DNA from: Streptomyces rapamycinicus NRRL 5491
GTDB lineage: Bacteria > Actinomycetota > Actinomycetes > Streptomycetales > Streptomycetaceae
NCBI RefSeq assembly: GCF_024298965.1
Contig: NZ_CP085193.1
Coordinates: 8,246,001-8,310,000, forward strand
DNA: 64,000 bases
Reading direction: 5' to 3'
Of the stretch, positions 53,601 through 60,867 are shown piece by piece (position 1 is the first letter of the stretch; every line of letters starts with the position of its first letter). The position numbers were made by a program, and so were the translations under genes. Below the pieces are notes generated by a model, which was not told the origin of the DNA, ran no database searches, and saw only the letters and a list, made by a program, of their open reading frames with translations.

Positions 53601-54310
53601 GCGAAGCAGTCCAACGCATCGCGAAGATAGCCAAGCCGCTCAGCCTGACTCACATGCCGCCACCGCTGCCGTTCCTCGGGAACGTCGCCTTGTGTCAGGA
53701 CCCGCGCGTACCGTTTCAACGGTGCACCCCTGGCGACAAGGGTCATCGTCCCGGGCACTGCCCTCGCCTGATGAAACGTGAACGCTGACATTCCATAGCG
53801 CTCTCCAGCCGTCACCACTCTCGTGGGCCGAACCGCCACGTCCACCCGACCCTCATTGCGCGCGTCGAAACGGAAACCTCCCTCGTGGGGTTGGTAACGG
53901 ACCACCCGATGGATCGAAGACTGCGGCGCCGCTGCCGCCTGCCCGTCGTCCGCCTGTGCGACGTCCAGCACGGTGTTGTATAAGGCTCCCCGCAACACGG
54001 TGGACGAGAAGTCCCAACGATGATCGTGAGCCTGTGTGTCCTCAATTCCCGTTAACCAGACATGCAGAAACAACCGTCCCTCACTGTGAGTAACCACCCC
54101 CAAGGGCAGCTTCACAAACCCGTTCGGGTGCGCCACAGCCTGCCTCATCACAGGAGCCCGGAACGTGGCGTCATAGGAGTCGTTCAGTGCGGCTAGGAGC
54201 GCGGCCCGGGCCATCTGACGGTAGACGATCGCCTTGTCAGCTTCGCGGTGATGGGGTGCCAATTCTGTTCGAGAAAAGCAGATCCGGTTTGGCCGCACAG
54301 CGCTCCTCAT
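53597..54310 (-). CDS. Cupin-like protein, first gene of three-gene operon
   Basis: The 237-residue protein has an apparent beta-barrel core. HVWLTGIEDTQAHDHRWDFSS carries a metal-ligand-like HDH, and TVLRGALYNTVLDV and a later YGMSAFTFHQARAVPGTMTLVARG follow in the spacing of cupin motifs 1 and 2. It could be a small-molecule enzyme or a sensor. The C-terminal 30 residues are helical (VSQAERLGYLRDALDCFA). Its stop overlaps the start of the membrane-protein gene (ATGA). A ten-base inverted repeat lies 60-120 bases upstream. The family assignment is tentative. Confidence 0.55.
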   Translation of the reverse strand: MRSAVRPNRICFSRTELAPHHREADKAIVYRQMARAALLAALNDSYDATFRAPVMRQAVAHPNGFVKLPLGVVTHSEGRLFLHVWLTGIEDTQAHDHRWDFSSTVLRGALYNTVLDVAQADDGQAAAAPQSSIHRVVRYQPHEGGFRFDARNEGRVDVAVRPTRVVTAGERYGMSAFTFHQARAVPGTMTLVARGAPLKRYARVLTQGDVPEERQRWRHVSQAERLGYLRDALDCFA

Positions 54311-54369
54311 CTCACAGAAATCACTACCGACATCACCTGCTGCGTGGCAAGGTTACTGAGATTCCACGC

Positions 54370-54430
54370 GTGATGTCGCCCGCGGCATCCGCTTGAACTG
54401 CGACGATCGTCGGCCATGGCGCGACATCAC
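54370..54430. promoter_or_regulatory. Widely spaced inverted repeat GTGATGTCGC / GCGACATCAC
   Basis: These two perfect ten-base complements are 41 bases apart, 60-120 bases upstream of the cupin-like gene on the minus strand. This could be a two-site operator for the cassette operon or the mark of an insertion edge. The rest of 54,311-54,632 shows no gene; a minus-strand frame ending at 54,469 (GIITAADLFAAQRPYTIYSD) may be the end of a lost gene. Confidence 0.4.
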
Positions 54431-54632
54431 ACAAAGACCATCAGTAGCTGCGCCCCAAGCGAGAACAGTCACTCGCCCGCTTCGTCCGAGTAGATAGTGT
54501 ATGGCCGTTGGGCGGCGAACAGGTCTGCGGCAGTGATTATGCCCCTACGGCGGAGTGGCGGCACGAGCGATCCGTATCCTTCCGGCGTCGGCAGTTGTCG
54601 ATCAAGGAAGTGCCCTTGTCGTGGGGCCATAC

Positions 54633-54775
54633 ATTCTGTCGAATGCCGTAGGAGGGGGCAGAGCCGCCGATCCGGACACGGATCGTGTCGTTCTACACAG
54701 CGACGGCGGACGCCCGGTGTCCGCCGGGCGCAACTACGCCGAAGATGAAGGCTCGGACATCGAAGAAGCGCTCTG
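54633..54775 (+). pseudogene. cas1e 3' stub
   Basis: Only the last 47 or so codons of a cas1 gene remain, from ILSNA to RNYAEDEGSDIEEALW. They align with the end of locus 3 Cas1 (LLPNA ... RNYAESDGPDSDEVFW). The stop codon is changed to TGG, so the frame runs on into cas2. Everything upstream, including all catalytic residues, is gone and replaced by the cassette. Confidence 0.85.
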
Positions 54776-54841
54776 GTGGCCGTCATCGTCCTGACCAATT
54801 GTCCGCCAAGTCTTCGCGGCTTCCTCACCCGCTTGCTGGCG
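54776..54841 (+). pseudogene. cas2e 5' stub
   Basis: About 22 codons from a GTG start read VAVIVLTNCPPSLRGFLTRLL, the Cas2 N-terminus. The remaining 95 or so codons and the whole leader are missing: the first repeat of array 4 starts 27 bases later. Together with the cas1 stub it proves that a complete cas1-cas2-leader-array unit once stood here. Confidence 0.85.
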
Positions 54842-54868
54842 AACCGCACTCATCATGGGGGACTGGAA

Positions 54869-57759
54869 TTGCTCCCCGCGCCCGCGGGGGTGGTCCCAGG
54901 TGGCCGAACGCGCCGCGCACCGTCTGGAGCTGCTCCCCGCACACGGGGATGGTCCCGACTCGCCGAGCTCGACGGCCAGGACGTACTGCTGCTCCCCGCA
55001 CCCGCGGGGGTGTTCCGCCGGTGTGGTGGAGAAGGGGACGGACACCGGGGTCCTCCCCACCGACGCGGGAGTGTTCCGCTCAGGACCACCATCGAGTACC
55101 GGGAACAGCCGTGCTTCCCGCCAACGTGGGGGTTCCGATCACGGCATGGGAGACAGGGCGTGTCGTCGCATGCTCCCGGTCGACGTGGGGTGTTCCGGGA
55201 ACCTCGTGCTCGCGGCCCATGATGGCGTAGTCCTCCCCACCGACGTGGGGGTGTTTCCGGTGCTCGTCATCGACGCCGACCCTAAGTCCGGGTCCCTCCC
55301 CGCCGATGTGGGAGTGTTTTCCGACCGGTCCGAGGGGCGCAGCCTGGGCGCCCCTGTCTCCCCGCCGACGTGAGGGTGTTCCGGAGGCCGACGTGGGGTG
55401 TTCCACGCTTCTTTCACGGGCACCACCGGCAACTACCGTGCTCCCCGCCGACGCGGGGGTGTTCCGCTCGCGCCGGTCACCTTCGCGAGCGTCTTCTCGT
55501 GCTCCCCACCGATGTGGGGTGCTCCGCTGCCATCCGGATGGCCCGAGCGGAGAAGACCGTCCTCCCCGCCGACGTCCCCGGGGGTGCGGATCGTCCTCCC
55601 CGCCGGCGCGGGGATGGTCCCCCTCTCTACGGAGCGGCAACGGTCATCACCTTCTGATCCCCGCACCCGCGGGGATGGTCCCGAGACGCTGCTGTGTCCC
55701 GGTCAGGTGGAGGCGCTGCTCCCCGCACCTGCGGGGATGGTCCAGCGGCCAGCGGCCGGGTACGGTGGCGGGCCTGCTGTTCCCCGCACCCGTGGGGATG
55801 GTCCCTCGGTGACGCCGCGGCCGGCGAGCATGTCGTCCTGCTCCCCGCACCCGCGGGGATGGCCCCTGCGCCCCGGACAACCTGCGGGCGATGTGCCACT
55901 GCTCCCCGCACCCGCGGGGATGGTCCCGGCACCGGCTCCGCGTCGATCGGCACGACGTACTGCTCCCCGCGCCCGCGGGGATGGTCCCACCGGGACGAGC
56001 GCCGGGGCGATGGCACCGATCTGCTCCTCGCACCGGCGGGGATGGTCCCCTCCTCGCGACCCGGGTCATGGCCGCCATCCGCTGCTCCCCGCACCCGCGG
56101 GGATGGTCCCGAAGCCGGCGCAAGGCGGTTCGGGGTTCTGTACTGCTCCCCGCACCCGCAGGGGTGGTCCCTACTCAGAGCTGAGGGCGGAGACAGCAGT
56201 CTCCTGCTCCCCGCACCCGCGGGGATGGTCCCCCGACCGATGGGTGTCCGGCCTTCCAGTTGGACTGCTCCCCGCACCACCAGCGGGGATGGTCCCGGCA
56301 AGGTTGTCGAGCGCGGGGACGAACAGGGCTGCTCCCTGCGCCCGCGGGGATGGTCCCTCGGTGTGTGCGGGGGGGTGCGGGCGCTACGAACTGCTCCCTC
56401 GCCCGCGAGGATGGTCCCGATGGCCAGCCAGGTCGATGCCAGTCTCCTCTCTGCTCCCCGCGCCTGCGGGGATGGTCCCCGCCCTTCCTGGCCGCGCGGA
56501 GAGGGGACCTTCTGCTCCCCGCGCCCGCGGGGATGGTCCCGTGAGCACGCTCAGCACCGCGGCGTTGATCGCCTGCTCCCCACACTCGCGGGGATGGTCC
56601 CCAGAAAATGACGGGGTCCCGCGCGATGAGCGATTGGTCCCCGCACCCGCAGGGATGGCCCCGAAGGCCGCGAAGGCGCCGCCTTCTACTTCAACTGCTC
56701 CCTGCACCCGCGGAGATGGTCCCTGCGAGTTCACGTACAACACCTTGTGCCGGTACTGCTCCCCGCAGCTGCGGGGATGGTCCCGACCAGAACAGCGGCA
56801 GCTTCTTGGCGTCGATCTGCTCCCCGCATCCGCGGAGCTGGTCTCCGGTCGTGAGCGTCAGCAGCGGCCTGACGGGCCTGCTCCCCGCACCCGCGGGGAT
56901 GGCCCCGCCATCAAGCCCGCGTTCAACGCGATCGCGGCCTGCTCCCCGCGCCCGCGGGGATGGTCCCACCAACACGCTCCCGGTGACCGCCAGCTACGAC
57001 TGCTCCGCGCACCCGCGGGGATGGTCCCTCCACGGTGTGGCGCAGCGGGACCTCCAGCGCCTGCTCCCCGTACCCGCGGGGATGGTCTCAGCCGCGTGCC
57101 GGGGGAGTGGGTCGCCCGCATCTGCTCCCCGCACCCGCGGGGATGGTCCCTGGAGCAGGCGCGCAAGAAGGCGACCACCGCCCTGCTCCCCGTACCCGCG
57201 GGGATGGTCCCATCTGCCGGATCGCAGACCTGCCCGACCTCTACTGCTCTCCGCACCCGCGGGGATGGTCCCGACCCGGCGGGGCAGAGCGGGGGCAACA
57301 CCGGCTGCTCCCCGCACCCGCGGGGATGGTCCCGGCGGGATCTGACGCTCGACCGGTGGCGGAAACTGCTCCCCGTACCCGCGGGGATGGTCCCCGTCGA
57401 GAAGGTCCAGGAGATGTTCGGCAACGCTGCTCCCCGCACCCGCGGGGATGGTCCCTGCATCCCGGTCGTGCTGAAGGTGGCGCCCAACTGCTCCCCGCAC
57501 CCGCGGGGATGGTCCCGGGCCCGTCTACATTGGAACATGGCTGGCTACTGCTCCCCGCGCCCGCAGGGATGGTCCCACCAAGGCGCAGGGCGAAAAGGTC
57601 GTCCAGGCCTGCTCCCCGCACCCGCGGGGATGGTCCCGCGGCCCTGGGTGATGTCCACTGCGTCGTCGCCTGCTCCCCGCATCCGCGGGGATGGTCCCTG
57701 GTGGCGATGCTCGCCTCGGTCGGCCCCGGCCTGCTCCCCGCACCCGCGGGGATGGTCCC
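54869..57759 (+). CRISPR. CRISPR array 4, leaderless, with a diverged 5' block
   Basis: About 49 repeat units. The first two are of the standard class and the third (54989) is a hybrid whose 3' end reads GGTGTTCCG. From 55050 to 55621 the repeats belong to a diverged form (for example GTGCTCCCCGCC then GACGCGGGGGTGTTCCG at 55438), with uneven length, a partial unit at 55384-55405 and two units almost touching at 55559-55621. From 55654 to 57759 about 35 standard CTGCTCC...ATGGTCCC repeats follow at 61-base period, with scattered point changes and one 32-base repeat near 56269. It reads left to right. With no leader on the left, acquisition and perhaps transcription are likely lost. Confidence 0.93.
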
Positions 57760-57922
57760 GTTCCGTGGGCGTGTACGGAACTTTGTGTAAGTCGCCCTGG
57801 GGGTGACCTGCTCGCGAACGGCGAGGTAGAGCACCTTCAACGCGGCCTGCTCGGAGGGGAAGTGTCCACGGTTGCGGGTGGCTTTCCGCAGCCGTGCGTT
57901 GATCGACTCGATAGCCCGCATG
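57760..57922 (-). mobile_element. IS256 (Mutator)-type transposase fragment
   Basis: About 54 codons of a transposase C-terminal region, reading MRAIESINARLRKATRNRG and then HFPSEQAALKVLYLAVRE, end in TYTKFRTRP against the last repeat of array 4. The RGHFPxEQAAxKVLYL stretch is typical of IS256-family transposases. Its 5' side touches the ATG of cas5e of locus 3. The element is broken at both ends and cannot move. It marks the point where cas3-cse1-cas11e-cas7e of locus 3 were lost. Confidence 0.75.
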
Positions 57923-58657
57923 AGCGTGCTCACCCTCCGGCTCGACGGCCCCTTGCAGGCATGGGGGGCCTCAGCCCGATTCGCCCGGCGTACCACCGAG
58001 TCTGCCCCCACCAAGAGCGGCATCATCGGCATGCTCGCCGCCGCCCGCGGCCTGGACCGCGGCGACGACACCGAACTGGCCCGCCTCGCCGCGCTCCGCT
58101 TCGCCGTCCGCATCGACCAGCCCGGCGCCCGAGTGCGCGATTACCAGACCGCGCGGCACCAGATCACAAAGGTCTCCATGCCCGTCTCGGAACGCTACTA
58201 CCTGGCCGACGCCGTGTTCGTCGCAGCAGTCGAAGGCGAGGACGAACTCGTCGACCTCCTCGACGCCGCACTGCGTGCTCCCATCCACGCTCCCTTCCTC
58301 GGTCGGCGCTCCTGCCCGCCGGCACGCCCCGTGCGGCTCGGCGTGCACCACGAGACAGACCTCACCCAGGCCTTGCGGGACGAGCCGTGGCAGGCAGCCC
58401 CCTGGTACCGCAAAAGGCACGACCGGCAGGCCACCGTCCCACTGACAGTGCAGCGCGAGGTCCGCCCCGGTGAGAACGGCGGGGACTTCCTGCGCGACCA
58501 ACCCCTCAGCTACGCGGCCGAGTTCCGCCGCCATGCCCTGCGCCCTGTGGTCACCGAGACCGTGGAAGTACCCCACCCCGACGTCCAGGCCGCCGCGATG
58601 GCCACGATGCGCGTGCCCGAGCACGACCCTCTCGCCGCACTGGAGGAGAGCAACTGA
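57920..58657 (+). CDS. cas5e: Cas5e (CasD) 5'-handle binding subunit (locus 3)
   Basis: This crRNA 5'-handle subunit has 245 residues and is intact. Signatures are LTLRLDGPLQAWGASARFARR, PTKSGIIGMLAAARG, IRIDQPGARVRDYQTA, RYYLADAVFVAAVEG and FLGRRSCPPARP. The ATG at 57920 starts at the family N-terminus; the open frame continues 16 codons into the transposase fragment. It is closest to the locus 1 copy. With the other Cascade genes lost upstream it can only act with subunits from locus 1 or 2, and its promoter is probably gone or replaced by sequence in the transposase remnant. Confidence 0.92.
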   Translation: MSVLTLRLDGPLQAWGASARFARRTTESAPTKSGIIGMLAAARGLDRGDDTELARLAALRFAVRIDQPGARVRDYQTARHQITKVSMPVSERYYLADAVFVAAVEGEDELVDLLDAALRAPIHAPFLGRRSCPPARPVRLGVHHETDLTQALRDEPWQAAPWYRKRHDRQATVPLTVQREVRPGENGGDFLRDQPLSYAAEFRRHALRPVVTETVEVPHPDVQAAAMATMRVPEHDPLAALEESN

Positions 58658-59457
58658 TGTACCTGTCCCGCTTCCGGTTCAACACCGCGCGACCAGGGGC
58701 CCGGCGTCTGCTCTCCTCCCCGCAATCGCTGCACGCGGCGGTAATGTCCTCGTTCCCCCACCTGCTGCCCACCGGCACCGGCACCGGTAGCGGCGCAGCC
58801 GACGGGTCGCGGGTGCTGTGGAGGCTGGACCGCAACGCGGCCGCCGAGGTCCTGCTGTATGTCGTCAGCCCTGACCGGCCCGACATGACCCACCTCGTGG
58901 AGCAGGCCGGCTGGCCGGCGGCAGCCACCGCGCAAGCCCCCGGCTGGCAGAGCCGCCCCTATACCCCGTTCCTCGACCGGTTGACGGAGGGGAGCGTGTG
59001 GGCGTTCCGCCTCACCGCCAACCCCGTCCACCAGATTCGCCGGAAGGAAGGCGAGCCGACCAAGCGGACCGCGCACCTGACCCCGATCCACCAGATGGAC
59101 TGGCTGCTGAACCCACAACGCCAAGAACGCGGTGGATTCCTCATCTGCGAGAAGCCCGCGGACAAAGGCCTCCTGCCCGGCGGCACTACCCACCACAACA
59201 GGCCGTACCACGGCGACCGGTATGAATTGATGGTCCGCGACCAGCGCAACCTGTCCTTCCCGAAACAGGGTCCGGACAATACCTCCACCCGGCACCGGGT
59301 CACCCTGGTCACTGTCACCTATGACGGCCAGCTCACCGTCACTGACCCCGACCGGCTCAGCGCCACCCTTACCCAGGGGCTCGGCAAGGCCAAGGCATAC
59401 GGCTGCGGCCTGATGACCCTCGTACCCCTTCCCCACGACGGCAAGGTGAGCCGGTGA
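58657..59457 (+). CDS. cas6e: Cas6e / Cse3 (CasE) crRNA endoribonuclease (locus 3)
   Basis: This repeat-cutting nuclease has 266 residues. It opens MYLSRFRFNTARPGARRLL, keeps His26 (SLHAAVM) and ends with the loop GLGKAKAYGCGLMTLVP. It starts inside the cas5e stop (TGATG) and its own stop overlaps the GTG of cas1. It probably processes the CTGCTCC-class repeats of array 5 and, in trans, arrays 3 and 4 (inference). Confidence 0.94.
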   Translation: MYLSRFRFNTARPGARRLLSSPQSLHAAVMSSFPHLLPTGTGTGSGAADGSRVLWRLDRNAAAEVLLYVVSPDRPDMTHLVEQAGWPAAATAQAPGWQSRPYTPFLDRLTEGSVWAFRLTANPVHQIRRKEGEPTKRTAHLTPIHQMDWLLNPQRQERGGFLICEKPADKGLLPGGTTHHNRPYHGDRYELMVRDQRNLSFPKQGPDNTSTRHRVTLVTVTYDGQLTVTDPDRLSATLTQGLGKAKAYGCGLMTLVPLPHDGKVSR

Positions 59458-60431
59458 CCACCGTCGGCCGACGCCCCGCGCTCACCCCCAGGCACCTGAC
59501 CCGCACCGGCGAACGCCTCTCCTTCGTCTACCTGGAACGGTGCCTCGTCCACCGCGACGCCAACGCCATCACAGCCGAAGACGCGGACGGCACGACCCAC
59601 ATCCCCTCCGCCACCATCGGCACACTCCTCCTCGGCCCCGGCACCCGCATCATCCACCAGGCGATGAGCGTCCTCGGCGAGACAGGAGCAGCCGTCGCCT
59701 GGGTCGGCGAGCACGGCGTGCGCTACTACGCCGCTGGCCGCGCCCTGACCCGCTCCGCCGCCCTCGCCGAAGCCCAGGCCGCCAAGTGGGCCAACCCCCG
59801 CACCCGACTCGCGGTCGCACGCGCCATGTACCGGCTGCGCTTCCCCGACGAGGACCCCGCCGGCCTCACCCGGCAGGAACTCCTCGGCCGCGAGGGACGC
59901 CGGGTCAAGGACTGCTACCGCGAGCACGCCGCCCGCACCGGTGTCCCCTGGCGCGGACGCCGATACACCCCCGGCGACTTCACCAGCGGGGATGCCGTCA
60001 ACCAGGCCGTCACGGCAGCCGCACAGTGCATGTACGGCATCGCCCACGCCGTCGTAGCTTCCCTCGCCTGCATCCCGGCACTGGGCTTCGTCCACTCCGG
60101 ACACGAACTGTCCTTCGTCCTCGACATCGCCGACCTGTACAAGACCGAGATCGGCATCCCCGTCGCCTTCGACGTCGCCGCAGAAGACGACCAGGACGTC
60201 GGCGCCCGCACGCGCCGCGCACTGCGGGACCGAATCAACCAGATGTCCCTGCTGGACCGCTGCGTCGACGACATCAAAGCCCTGCTTCTGCCGAATGCCA
60301 CGGCAGGGAGTACGGCCGTCGATCCCGCCACGGACCGCGTCGTCCTCCACAGCGACGGCGGCCGTCAGGTGCACGCGGGCCGCAACTACGCCGAAAGCGA
60401 CGGCCCGGACAGCGACGAGGTGTTCTGGTGA
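59454..60431 (+). CDS. cas1e: Cas1e integrase, intact (locus 3)
   Basis: This spacer integrase has 325 residues, full family length. Motifs are IPSATIGTLLLGPGTRIIHQ, AAVAWVGEHGVRYYA, the catalytic Glu in GREGRRVKDCY, and His and Asp in GFVHSGHELSFVLDIADLYK. It ends DSDEVFW with a stop that overlaps the cas2 start (GTGA). It starts at GTG 59454, overlapping cas6e. It is the only normal-length cas1 in the window. Confidence 0.95.
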   Translation: MTTVGRRPALTPRHLTRTGERLSFVYLERCLVHRDANAITAEDADGTTHIPSATIGTLLLGPGTRIIHQAMSVLGETGAAVAWVGEHGVRYYAAGRALTRSAALAEAQAAKWANPRTRLAVARAMYRLRFPDEDPAGLTRQELLGREGRRVKDCYREHAARTGVPWRGRRYTPGDFTSGDAVNQAVTAAAQCMYGIAHAVVASLACIPALGFVHSGHELSFVLDIADLYKTEIGIPVAFDVAAEDDQDVGARTRRALRDRINQMSLLDRCVDDIKALLLPNATAGSTAVDPATDRVVLHSDGGRQVHAGRNYAESDGPDSDEVFW

Positions 60432-60784
60432 CGGTCATCGTTCTGACCAACTGCCCGCCCGGCCTTCGCGGCTTCCTCACCCGCTGGCTCCTGGAAATCT
60501 AGGCCGGGGTCTTCATCGGCAACCCCTCGGCCCGCGTCCGTGACGCCCTCTGGGATGAGGTTCGCCAATACGCGGGCCAAGGTCGTTCCCTGCTCGCCCA
60601 CACCACCAACAACGAGCAAGGTTTCACCTTCCGCACCCACGAACACGCTTGGCACCCCATCGATCACGAGGGCCTGACCCTCATCCGACGCCACCACCCC
60701 AAAGCACAGCAGACCACCGGCGTACCGAAACCAGGCTGGAGCAAGGCATCCAAGCGCCGCCGCTTCGGTAGGCGAGCCCAATAA
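60428..60784 (+). pseudogene. cas2e: cas2e with amber stop at codon 25 (locus 3)
   Basis: The gene opens VTVIVLTNCPPGLRGFLTRW like the other copies but has TAG at 60500-60502, where locus 1 encodes Ser in LLEVSPGVF. After the stop the frame stays open and conserved (GVFIGNPSARVRD, GFTFRTHEHAW, KRRRFGRRAQ) to TAA 60784. One substitution therefore inactivated it, probably recently. Read-through or a sequencing error cannot be excluded. Locus 1 Cas2 could substitute. Confidence 0.9.
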
Positions 60785-60867
60785 TGAGCCAAATCGCCGA
60801 ATTGTCGGAATCGGTAAAAGTATGGGAAACGGGCCTCTGTGCACGCTGAACCCGCAGGCCACGCAGT
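60785..60867 (+). promoter_or_regulatory. Leader of CRISPR array 5
   Basis: This 83-base AT-richer stretch (CGGTAAAAGTATGGGAAACG near the middle) lies between cas2 and the first repeat. Its position fits a leader with the array promoter and integration site. Confidence 0.65.

Noticed and set aside
55398..57806. Very long open frames across array 4 encoding endless LLPAPAGMVP, SPHPRGWS and APRTRGDGP motifs
   Set aside because: These are CRISPR repeats read in the three frames. The 61-base period is not a multiple of three, so each repeat is read in a new frame. No ribosome site or family match supports a gene.
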